This document shows, piece after piece, positions 1 to 7,378 of a DNA stretch of 64,000 bases. The notes under the pieces are model-generated. The model did not search any database and was not told the DNA's origin. It worked only from the letters and a program-made list of their open reading frames with translations. The DNA lies in contig NZ_CP029197.1 of NCBI RefSeq assembly GCF_008639165.1, forward strand, positions 496,001 through 560,000, written 5' to 3'. The translations under genes and the position numbers were made by a program. The stretch comes from Streptomyces venezuelae ATCC 10712 (GTDB lineage: Bacteria > Actinomycetota > Actinomycetes > Streptomycetales > Streptomycetaceae). Each line of letters starts with the position of its first letter. Position 1 is the stretch's first letter.

Positions 1-2553
1 GATCGCCGTCGCCGCCTGGTCGAGGTCGCCGAGCAGCTGCCGGGCGTCCGCGATCCGGATGAGCACGAGCGCCTCGCCCCGGGTGTTGCCGGCCTCCCGG
101 TACAGGTCGCGCGAGAGCTCCGCGTACACCAGCGCCTGTTCGGCGTCCTCGATCTGGGAGTACAGCGACGACATGTTGCCCAGGATGGACGCCTGGGCCA
201 GGACGTCGCCGCGCGCGGTGAACAGGTCGAGGGCGATCCGGAGATGGGCGAGGCAGGCCTCGTTGCGGAAGGCCATGCCGTGCGCCACGGCCATCCGCCG
301 GTGCAGCCACGCCTGGCCCAGCGTGTCGTCGTGGGCGCGGGCGATGTCCATCGCCTGCCCGAGGCAGGTGTCCCACTCCGTCGTCCACCAGTGCGTTCCG
401 GCGTACCCGAAGAGTCCCACCGCGAGCCGCCAGGCCATGTCGGACCGGCCCAGCTCCCCGGCGCGGGTCAGCGCGGCCCGGATCGCGGGGAGTTCGCCGG
501 CGGTCCAGCGGATCGCCGCGTCGTCGTCGGCGAACACGGGAAGCGACAGCGGCACGCCCGTCTCCGGTGCCAGCGGCGGCGGGGACTGCGACTCGCGGGT
601 CGCGACGAGCGAGGCCGTCGCGAGGGCGGTGACGTACCAGGAGAGCAGCCGCAGGGTGGCGGCGGTGAGGTCCGCCTCCGTGTCCTCCTCCTCGCCCCTC
701 CCCCACGCGTACTCGCCGAGCAGGTCGTGCAGGACGTACCGGTCGGGCTCCGGGTTGAGGACGAGGTGGGCGTCGGCCAGGACGTCGAGCACGGCCGCGG
801 CGCGGGTCTCCGTGACGTCGAGGAGCGCGGCGGCGGACTGCGGGGTCACCCCGTGGCCAGGCCACGCCCGGCCGAGCAGCCGGAAGGCGCGCGCGGCCTC
901 GCGTTCCAGCGGCTGGTCGCCGTCCCGCATGGCCACGTAGCTCATCGCGAAGGTCTGCCGGACGTCGAAGGTGCCCATGGTGAGCGTTTCGAGGCGGCCC
1001 TGGTGCGGGGTGAGTCGTTTCGCCAGCAGCGCCAGCGGCCAGGAGGGGCGGGAGGCGAGCCGTCCGCCGACGATCCGCAGGGCCAGCGGCAGCCCGCCGC
1101 AGGCCGCCATGATGTCGGCCAGCGCCTCGGGCTCCCGCCGTACGCGATCGGCCCCGGCCAGGGCGGCGAGCAGCGCGTGCTGGTCCGGCTCGGGCAGCGG
1201 GGCGAGCGGGACGGTGACGGCGCCCGGCAGGTCGGCGAGCAGCTGCCGGCTGGTGATCAGTACGGCGCTGGGTCCGCCGGCCGGCAGCAGCGGCGCCACG
1301 TGCGCGGCGTTGCGCGCGTTGTCGAGGACGAGCAGGACGCGGCGCTCGGCGAGCGCGGCGCGGAAGAGCAGGGCCCGGTCGTCGGTGTCGTCGGGCAGCG
1401 TGTCGTGGTGCACGCCGAGGTCCGAGAGGAAACGCGCGAGCAGTTCGTTCGCGGTGCGCGCGCCGTGGACGCAGTAGCCGCGCAGGTCCGCGTAGAGGGC
1501 CCCGTCCGGGAACGCCTCGCTCACCCGGTGCGCCACGTGGACGGCGAGGGCCGTCTTGCCGACTCCGCCCATGCCGGAGATGACGACGGGTCGGGTACGG
1601 GGGGTCGCGCCGGCCGGTCCGGCCGCGTGGTCGTCGGTGTCCCCGGCTCCCTCCGGTCCGGCCAGCCCCAGCGCCGTCCGGATCGCCGCCGTCTCCGCCG
1701 CCCGGCCCGTGAAGGCGTCCCCGTCGTACGGCAGCTGGAACGGCGGCCGGGGCGCGGTCCGCGCCGCGGGGGCGGGCGGGCGGGGGGCCGGTTCGCCGGT
1801 GAGGAGTTCCTGGTGGGCGCGCTGGACGGCGTCGCCGGGTTCCGTGCCGAGTTCGTCCACCAGGCTGCGGCGGAGCCGGTGGTAGACGGCGAAGGCGTCG
1901 GCCTGCCGGCCGGACCGGTGCAGGGCCAGCATGAGGCGCCGGTGGAAGCCCTCCCGCAGAGGGTGCTCTGCCGCGAGCGTGCTGAGCGCGGCGACGGCCT
2001 CCTGGTGCCTGCCGAGCTGGAGTTCCGCGTCGAAGCTCCATTCGAGGGCCTGGAGGCGGGCCTCCGCGAGCTGGTGGACCCGGAGCGCGGGGCCCTCGGA
2101 GTCGGCGAAGGGCGCCAGGTCGGCGAGGGGCGTGCCGCGCCACAGCGGCATGGCGAGCGCGGCCTCCCGGCGGACCTCCTCCCAGTCCTCGCGCCGGTGG
2201 GCGTGCCGTACGGCCCGGACGCGCGCCTCGAAGACGTCGGCGTCGAGCTCGCCCTCGTGGACGAGCAGCTGGTAGCCGGGGGCGAGGGTGCGCAGGCGCT
2301 CCTCGGCTCCTTCGGGGTCCACGGCGGCGAGGAGCCGGCGGAGCCGGGTGAGGTGGTTGGCGAGGGCGGCGTCGGCGCTGGCGGGGACGGAATCGCCCCA
2401 CAGGGCCTCTTTGAGCGCGTCCCTGGAGACGGTCCGGTTCGCCTGGAGCAGCAGTGCCGCGAGGAGGACGCGGACCTTGGGTCCGCCGACGGGACGCGCC
2501 TCCGTGCCGTCGTGGAGGACGAGCGTCCCGAGCAGTCCGAACTTCACCACCAT
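1..2553 (-). CDS. AfsR/SARP-family transcriptional regulator (3' part, runs off the left edge)
   Basis: About 851 codons are visible and the reading frame stays open to base 1, so the C-terminus is missing. The ATG at 2551-2553 begins MVVKFGLLGTLVLHDG, a typical OmpR-like winged-helix start of SARP proteins. A bacterial transcriptional activation domain (BTAD) follows to about residue 250, ending LVDELGTEPG. An NB-ARC-type ATPase with the P-loop GMGGVGKTALA comes next, and then TPR-like helices. This is the AfsR architecture: DNA binding by SARP/BTAD with an ATPase switch. It is divergent from the GAPDH gene, 139 bp away. Its target is unknown; no biosynthetic genes are next to it inside the window. 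Confidence 0.9.
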   Translation of the reverse strand, partial: MVVKFGLLGTLVLHDGTEARPVGGPKVRVLLAALLLQANRTVSRDALKEALWGDSVPASADAALANHLTRLRRLLAAVDPEGAEERLRTLAPGYQLLVHEGELDADVFEARVRAVRHAHRREDWEEVRREAALAMPLWRGTPLADLAPFADSEGPALRVHQLAEARLQALEWSFDAELQLGRHQEAVAALSTLAAEHPLREGFHRRLMLALHRSGRQADAFAVYHRLRRSLVDELGTEPGDAVQRAHQELLTGEPAPRPPAPAARTAPRPPFQLPYDGDAFTGRAAETAAIRTALGLAGPEGAGDTDDHAAGPAGATPRTRPVVISGMGGVGKTALAVHVAHRVSEAFPDGALYADLRGYCVHGARTANELLARFLSDLGVHHDTLPDDTDDRALLFRAALAERRVLLVLDNARNAAHVAPLLPAGGPSAVLITSRQLLADLPGAVTVPLAPLPEPDQHALLAALAGADRVRREPEALADIMAACGGLPLALRIVGGRLASRPSWPLALLAKRLTPHQGRLETLTMGTFDVRQTFAMSYVAMRDGDQPLEREAARAFRLLGRAWPGHGVTPQSAAALLDVTETRAAAVLDVLADAHLVLNPEPDRYVLHDLLGEYAWGRGEEEDTEADLTAATLRLLSWYVTALATASLVATRESQSPPPLAPETGVPLSLPVFADDDAAIRWTAGELPAIRAALTRAGELGRSDMAWRLAVGLFGYAGTHWWTTEWDTCLGQAMDIARAHDDTLGQAWLHRRMAVAHGMAFRNEACLAHLRIALDLFTARGDVLAQASILGNMSSLYSQIEDAEQALVYAELSRDLYREAGNTRGEALVLIRIADARQLLGDLDQAATAI

Positions 2554-2630
2554 GCCCCCGCATCCTGGTAGGCCGTCCCACCTGCCCAGAGGCGGGTCCC
2601 GACGGCGTCCATCGTACGGTTCGGCACCCC

Positions 2631-2661
2631 TTGATTGATCAAACCGGCCGGGGGTTACCAT
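2631..2661 (+). promoter_or_regulatory. candidate promoter/operator of the GAPDH gene
   Basis: The SARP-GAPDH gap contains an inverted repeat TTGAT-TG-ATCAA (2631-2642), followed 15 bp later by TACCAT (2656-2661), a plausible -10. The inverted repeat overlaps the possible -35 (TTGATC), so it could be an operator. This is from sequence only, with no factor identified. Confidence 0.3.
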
Positions 2662-2692
2662 ATGAGCGCCGCCTAGCTCGAAAGATAAACTT

Positions 2693-4138
2693 GTGACTGT
2701 CAATGACGACTCGTTCACCAGCTGGAAGAACCGCGAGGAGATCGCGGAGTCGATGATCCCGATCATCGGGAAGCTGCACCGGGAGCAGGACATCACCGTC
2801 CTGGTCCACAGCCGCTCCCTGGTGAACAAGTCGGTGGTCAGCATCCTCAAGACCCACCGCTTCGCCCGCCAGATCGCCGGCGAGGAGCTGTCGGTCACCG
2901 AGACGCTCCCGTTCCTCCAGACGCTCACCACCCTCGATCTCGGCCCGTCCCAGATCGACATCGGCATGCTGGCCGCCGAGTACAAGACCGACAACCGCGG
3001 TCTCACGGTGGAGGAGTTCACCGCCGAGGCCGTCGCCGGTGCCACCGGTGAGAACAAGATCGAGCGCCGTGACGGACGCGACGTCGTCCTCTACGGCTTC
3101 GGCCGCATCGGCCGTCTCGTCGCCCGGCTCCTCATCGAGAAGGCCGGCTCGGGCAACGGTCTGCGCCTGCGCGCGATCGTCGTCCGCGGCGGTGGCGACC
3201 AGGACCTCGTCAAGCGCGCCTCGCTGCTGCGCCGCGACTCGATCCACGGCCAGTTCCAGGGCACCATCACGGTCGACGAGGCGAACAGCACGATCGTCGC
3301 CAACGGCAACACGATCAAGGTGATCTACGCCAACGACCCCTCCGAGGTCGACTACACGGCGTACGGCATCGAGAACGCCATCCTGATCGACAACACCGGC
3401 AAGTGGCGTGACCGCGAGGGCCTGTCGAAGCACCTGCGCCCCGGCATCGACAAGGTCGTCCTGACCGCGCCCGGCAAGGGTGACGTGCCGAACATCGTGC
3501 ACGGCGTCAACCACGACACGATCAAGCCGGACGAGCAGATCCTCTCCTGCGCCTCCTGCACCACCAACGCGATCGTGCCGCCGCTGAAGGCGATGGACGA
3601 CGAGTACGGCGTGCTCCGCGGCCACGTGGAGACGGTCCACTCGTTCACGAACGACCAGAACCTCCTGGACAACTACCACAAGGCCGACCGTCGCGGCCGC
3701 TCCGCGCCGCTCAACATGGTGATCACCGAGACCGGTGCAGCCTCGGCCGTCGCCAAGGCGCTGCCGGACCTCAAGGCCCCGATCACCGGCAGCTCGATCC
3801 GCGTCCCCGTCCCGGACGTCTCGATCGCCATCCTGAGCCTGCGTCTCGGCCGCGAGACCACCCGCGACGAGGTCCTCGAGTACCTCCGTGACGTCTCGCT
3901 GCACTCGCCGCTGAAGCGCCAGATCGACTTCACGACCGCCCCCGACGCCGTCTCGATGGACTTCGTGGGCTCGCGCCACGCGTCGATCGTCGACGCCGGC
4001 GCCACCAAGGTCGACGGCGACAACGCGATCCTCTACCTCTGGTACGACAACGAGTTCGGCTACTCGTGCCAGGTCATCCGGGTCGTCCAGCACGTCTCCG
4101 GTGTGGAGTACCCGACCTTCCCGGCCCCGGCGGTCTGA
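2693..4138 (+). CDS. gap: Glyceraldehyde-3-phosphate dehydrogenase, long N-extended type
   Basis: A 481-aa protein starting at GTG 2693. It oxidises glyceraldehyde 3-phosphate with phosphate and NAD(P)+ to 1,3-bisphosphoglycerate in the cytoplasm. Residues 1-125 are an extension absent from the usual ~335-aa enzyme. The Rossmann NAD-binding motif YGFGRIGR lies at 134-141. The catalytic Cys is C289 in SCTTN, and the C-terminal WYDNEFGYS motif is present. Streptomyces carry several gap paralogues, and this one resembles the long class with about 480 residues. The Shine-Dalgarno sequence is weak. A strong hairpin terminator follows, so the gene is probably monocistronic. Confidence 0.93.
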   Translation: MTVNDDSFTSWKNREEIAESMIPIIGKLHREQDITVLVHSRSLVNKSVVSILKTHRFARQIAGEELSVTETLPFLQTLTTLDLGPSQIDIGMLAAEYKTDNRGLTVEEFTAEAVAGATGENKIERRDGRDVVLYGFGRIGRLVARLLIEKAGSGNGLRLRAIVVRGGGDQDLVKRASLLRRDSIHGQFQGTITVDEANSTIVANGNTIKVIYANDPSEVDYTAYGIENAILIDNTGKWRDREGLSKHLRPGIDKVVLTAPGKGDVPNIVHGVNHDTIKPDEQILSCASCTTNAIVPPLKAMDDEYGVLRGHVETVHSFTNDQNLLDNYHKADRRGRSAPLNMVITETGAASAVAKALPDLKAPITGSSIRVPVPDVSIAILSLRLGRETTRDEVLEYLRDVSLHSPLKRQIDFTTAPDAVSMDFVGSRHASIVDAGATKVDGDNAILYLWYDNEFGYSCQVIRVVQHVSGVEYPTFPAPAV

Positions 4139-4163
4139 TCCCCACCCGCCCAACGGCACGACC

Positions 4164-4197
4164 GCGCGCCGCACTTCCTCCGGGAGGTGCGGCGCGC
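4164..4197 (+). terminator. Rho-independent-like terminator after gap
   Basis: A 15-bp GC-rich stem (arms 4164-4178 and 4183-4197, one G-U pair) with the 4-base loop TCCG, 25 bp after the gap stop. There is no strong T-run, as is common in Streptomyces. Confidence 0.75.
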
Positions 4198-4279
4198 CGT
4201 CGTATCCGGGCCGGGGGCGCTCCGTCGTCACCGGCCCGGGGGCGCGAACCGATCGCGGGGCTCCGGCGTCCCTCCCCGC

Positions 4280-5050
4280 ATGGACACGTTCACGCACGGG
4301 ATACGCCAGCTCCTGCGGTTCGCCGTACTGGAGGCGCGGTGCTGCGCCTTCGCCGTCGCGCTCGTCGGGGGGATCGCCGTCTCCTCCCTGCTGCCGGACC
4401 TTCCGGTCGCCCGCTACGACCTGCTGCTGCTGTACGGGATCGTCCTCACCGTCGTGGCCTGGAAGGTCGGGTGGGACACCGGGCGGGACATCGCGGTGAT
4501 CGCCGCCTGCCACGCCACGGGCCTGCTCTTCGAGTTGGTGAAGGTGCGGATGGGCTCGTGGAGTTATCCGGAGGAGGCGCTGACGAAGGTCGGCGGGGTG
4601 CCGCTGTACGGCGGGTTCCTGTACGCGGCGCTGGGCAGTTACGTCTGCCGTGCGCGGCGCCTCTTCGACCTGCGGCTGACGGGCTACCGGCCGCGGGCGA
4701 CGGCGGTGCTCGCCGCCGCCGTGTACGTGAACTTCTTCAGCCACCACTGGCTGCCCGACGCCCGGTGGGCCCTGGCGGCGCTGCTCCTCGTGGCGACGGC
4801 GGGGACCTGGGTGCGGTTCCGGGTGGGCGAACGCGACCACCGGATGCCGCTGGCCCTGTCGTTCGTCCTGATCGGCTTCTTCCTCTGGGTCGCGGAGAAC
4901 GCGGCGACGTACGTCGGGGCGTGGAGCTATCCGCACCAGCTGGACGGCTGGCAGCCGGTGTCCCTCGCCAAGTTCGGCGCGTGGGCGCTGCTGATGACGG
5001 TCACGTTCGTCCTGGCAATGCCCTCCCGCTCGGTGCGACACGAGAATTGA
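4280..5050 (+). CDS. DUF817-family integral membrane protein
   Basis: A 256-aa protein of unknown biochemical role. The start is placed at ATG 4280 ([14 protein letters not shown]), because the longer frame upstream (from 4187) overlaps the gap terminator and has no family resemblance. The sequence is strongly hydrophobic with about seven or eight membrane segments. It contains paired motifs GSWSYPEEA and [15 protein letters not shown] that resemble each other (W-S-Y-P), suggesting an internal duplication. These features match DUF817. It lies between gap and the cold-shock gene without obvious operon partners. Confidence 0.75.
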   Translation: MDTFTHGIRQLLRFAVLEARCCAFAVALVGGIAVSSLLPDLPVARYDLLLLYGIVLTVVAWKVGWDTGRDIAVIAACHATGLLFELVKVRMGSWSYPEEALTKVGGVPLYGGFLYAALGSYVCRARRLFDLRLTGYRPRATAVLAAAVYVNFFSHHWLPDARWALAALLLVATAGTWVRFRVGERDHRMPLALSFVLIGFFLWVAENAATYVGAWSYPHQLDGWQPVSLAKFGAWALLMTVTFVLAMPSRSVRHEN

Positions 5051-5082
5051 AGCAATTTCGTGCACGCCCGCGGGGGACGTGG

Positions 5083-5158
5083 TACAGTCGACAGCAGTTG
5101 CAGTCGTGGTTCCCAAAGAAACTTACAGTGCCTTTGACGATTCGACATCGTCAGGCAC
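5083..5158 (+). promoter_or_regulatory. cold-shock gene promoter region and structured leader
   Basis: A candidate -10 TACAGT (5083-5088) would give a leader of about 165 nt before the cold-shock ATG. The leader holds a hairpin with arms 5128-5141 and 5147-5158 (12 pairs, one 2-nt bulge), loop TCGAC, then a T-rich stretch. It could be a terminator of the upstream gene, an attenuator, or a temperature-responsive leader of the kind known for bacterial csp mRNAs. The sequence does not decide between these. Confidence 0.45.
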
Positions 5159-5261
5159 TTTCTGTGTTTTCGGTGCAGTTTTCCGGACGGGGCAATCATC
5201 ACGGCGACGCCGGAATCCGCACAGTGCGGCTTCCAGGGCTACGCCCCGAAGGAGATTTGAC

Positions 5262-5465
5262 ATGGCTAACGGCACCGTGAAGTGGTTCAACTCGGAAAAG
5301 GGCTTCGGCTTCATCGAGCAGGAGGGTGGCGGCCCGGACGTCTTCGCCCACTACTCCAACATCGCCACCTCGGGCTTCCGTGAGCTCCAGGAAGGCCAGA
5401 AGGTGACCTTCGACGTCACGCAGGGCCAGAAGGGCCCGCAGGCGGAGAACATCCTCCCCGCCTGA
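5262..5465 (+). CDS. Cold-shock protein (CspA/ScoF type)
   Basis: A 67-aa single cold-shock (OB-fold) domain protein that binds single-stranded RNA or DNA and acts as an RNA chaperone. The RNP1 motif KGFGFI and RNP2 motif VFAHYSNI are intact, and the N-terminus [10 protein letters not shown] is typical of Streptomyces Csps. A good Shine-Dalgarno (GAAGGAG) lies 8 bp before the ATG. A long structured leader precedes it and a strong terminator follows, so it is transcribed alone. It sits just before a DEAD-box RNA helicase, a second cold-adaptation gene. Confidence 0.95.
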   Translation: MANGTVKWFNSEKGFGFIEQEGGGPDVFAHYSNIATSGFRELQEGQKVTFDVTQGQKGPQAENILPA

Positions 5466-5483
5466 CGTTGACACGTCCGACGC

Positions 5484-5520
5484 AGCTGGGGTCCTCACCC
5501 ACGTGGTGAGGGCCCCGGCT
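5484..5520 (+). terminator. strong terminator after the cold-shock gene
   Basis: A 16-bp stem (arms 5484-5499 and 5505-5520, two G-U pairs), loop CACGT, followed by the T-rich CGTTGTGTTTT. Confidence 0.85.
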
Positions 5521-5675
5521 CGTTGTGTTTTCCAGGCAGTTCGACGTATTCCCAGGCATATATCAGACTTTTCACGGACCGGACGCCTATTTCCATCCCT
5601 CGGCGTGGCCGGATCCGCACGCATATCGCGTTCGGTACGTTCCTGAAATTCATCGGGCCGCGGCCCGGTCGTGAA

Positions 5676-5702
5676 TTCCTCGAAACGCACCGTTTCGAGG
5701 AA
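5676..5702 (+). promoter_or_regulatory. Shine-Dalgarno-sequestering hairpin upstream of the DEAD-box helicase
   Basis: A perfect 12-bp inverted repeat: TTCCTCGAAACG (5676-5687), loop CAC, CGTTTCGAGGAA (5691-5702). The right arm contains GAGGAA, the core of the ribosome binding site, 7 bp before the ATG at 5709. Folded RNA would hide the ribosome binding site. Autoregulation by the helicase or temperature control would follow naturally, but that is inference. The same palindrome could instead be a DNA operator. Confidence 0.6.
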
Positions 5703-5708
5703 GGCCCC

Positions 5709-7127
5709 ATGAACGACACGCACAGCACCCCCGCGGCGAAGGACGAATTCACGGCGCCGCCCGCCGGCACCCCGGCCCTGCCGCCGGCCGCCTCCTTCGC
5801 CGAGCTCGACCTGCCGGCCGAGGTCCTCGACGTCCTCGCCCGGCTCGGCCTCGACACGCCGTTCCCGATCCAGTCCGCGACCCTGCCCGACGCCCTCGCG
5901 GGGCGCGACGTCCTCGGACGCGGCCGCACCGGCTCCGGCAAGACCCTCGCCTTCGGCCTGCCGCTGCTCGTCCGCGCCGCCGGACGGCGCGCCGAGTCCC
6001 GCAGGCCCCACGCGCTGGTCCTCGTCCCGACGCGGGAACTGGCCCAGCAGGTCACTGACGCGCTCGAGCCGTTCGCCCGGGCCCTGAAGCTGCGCCTGGC
6101 CACCGTGGTCGGCGGCATGTCGATCGGCCGTCAGGCGACCGCCCTGCGCGACGGCGCCGAGGTCCTGATCGCCACCCCCGGCCGCCTCATGGACCTCGTC
6201 GAGCGCAAGGACTGCCGGCTCGACCGCGTGGCCGCCACCGTCCTCGACGAGGCCGACCAGATGGCCGACCTGGGCTTCATGCCGCAGGTCACCGAGCTGC
6301 TCGACCTGGTGCGCCCGGAGGGCCAGCGGATGCTGTTCTCCGCGACGCTCGACCGCAACGTCGACCTCCTCGTCGAGCGCTACCTGGCGGACCCGGTCGT
6401 CCACTCCGTCGACCCCTCGTCCGCCACCGTCTCCACGATGGACCACCACGTCCTGCACGTGCACGGTGCCGACAAGTTCGCCACCGCGACGGAGATCGCG
6501 GCCCGGGACGGACGGGTCATCATGTTCCTGGCGACCAAGGCGGCCGTCGACCGCTTCACCAAGCACCTCCTCGGCAGCGGCGTGCGGGCCGCCGCGCTGC
6601 ACGGCGGCAAGTCCCAGCCGCTGCGCACCCGGACCCTCGACCGCTTCCGGTCCGGCGAGGTCCCCGTCCTCGTCGCCACCAACGTGGCTGCGCGCGGCAT
6701 CCACGTCGACGAGCTCGACCTCGTCGTCAACGTCGACCCGCCCGCCGACCACAAGGACTACCTGCACCGTGGCGGGCGCACCGCGCGCGCCGGGGAGTCC
6801 GGGCTGGTCGTCACCCTGGTGACGCCCGAGGAGCGGCGTGACGTGGCCCGCCTCATGGCGGACGCGGGCATCCGCCCCCAGGTCACCCAGGTCCGTTCGG
6901 GCGAGGCCGCGCTGACCCGCATCACCGGCGCCCGAAAGCCCTCGGGCGTGCCCGTGGACGGCGCCGCGAAGAGCCAGGAGGGCGTCAGGCGCGGCGGCGC
7001 GGCCTTCCGTGGCATGGGGACCGTCCCGGGCCGCCCCGGCCGCGCCAAGAACGAGTCCCGCAAGGCCGCGGACGCCCGTAAGGCCGCCGAGGCCCGGCAG
7101 GCCGCGCGGATCCGCCGCGGCAAGTAG
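5709..7127 (+). CDS. DEAD-box ATP-dependent RNA helicase
   Basis: A 472-aa protein starting at ATG 5709, with the ribosome binding site inside the hairpin just upstream. It uses ATP to unwind short RNA duplexes and is likely involved in ribosome assembly or cold RNA remodelling. Motifs in order: Q-motif region FPIQSATLPD, Walker A GRTGSGKT, PTREL, TPGR, DEAD (VLDEADQM), SAT, ARGIHV and HRGGRTARAG. The C-terminal tail of about 80 residues is Arg/Lys/Ala rich, a common RNA-binding extension. It lies directly after a cold-shock gene with its own terminator, so it is probably transcribed from its own AT-richer leader (5521-5675). Confidence 0.93.
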   Translation: MNDTHSTPAAKDEFTAPPAGTPALPPAASFAELDLPAEVLDVLARLGLDTPFPIQSATLPDALAGRDVLGRGRTGSGKTLAFGLPLLVRAAGRRAESRRPHALVLVPTRELAQQVTDALEPFARALKLRLATVVGGMSIGRQATALRDGAEVLIATPGRLMDLVERKDCRLDRVAATVLDEADQMADLGFMPQVTELLDLVRPEGQRMLFSATLDRNVDLLVERYLADPVVHSVDPSSATVSTMDHHVLHVHGADKFATATEIAARDGRVIMFLATKAAVDRFTKHLLGSGVRAAALHGGKSQPLRTRTLDRFRSGEVPVLVATNVAARGIHVDELDLVVNVDPPADHKDYLHRGGRTARAGESGLVVTLVTPEERRDVARLMADAGIRPQVTQVRSGEAALTRITGARKPSGVPVDGAAKSQEGVRRGGAAFRGMGTVPGRPGRAKNESRKAADARKAAEARQAARIRRGK

Positions 7128-7182
7128 GCCGGTCGACCGGTCCGCCGGGGGGCCGGTGCCGCACGGTTTCCTGTCCTCGCTT

Positions 7183-7199
7183 CCGACGGTCACCGTCGG
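7183..7199 (+). terminator. weak hairpin in the 7128-7378 gap
   Basis: CCGACGG-TCA-CCGTCGG forms a 7-bp stem 55 bp after the helicase stop, with little T-run. Apart from this and the 8-bp palindrome ACACGTGT near 7306, I see nothing else in this gap. Confidence 0.35.
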
Positions 7200-7378
7200 C
7201 GTTTCGGCCAGGGCCGGCTCGGCGGCGGGGCCGTCGCGGCCAAGGGTCGGTGTATCCCGCACGCTCGGCTTCTCGCGCCGCCGTGGGGTGCGGGGAGCGT
7301 CTGAAACACGTGTGTTCGAAGTCGACGCGATGTCGTTGAGCTCGGCAACGTACCCACAGACGCACCCCGGAGGCCCCC

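Noticed and set aside
244..2571. Plus-strand frame of 775 codons at the left end
   Set aside because: The minus strand shows a clear SARP/BTAD/NB-ARC protein; the plus frame is its shadow.
2639..5116. Minus-strand frame of 825 codons over gap and DUF817
   Set aside because: The opposite strand encodes a full GAPDH with the SCTTN active site; the minus frame lacks any domain and runs through the gap terminator.
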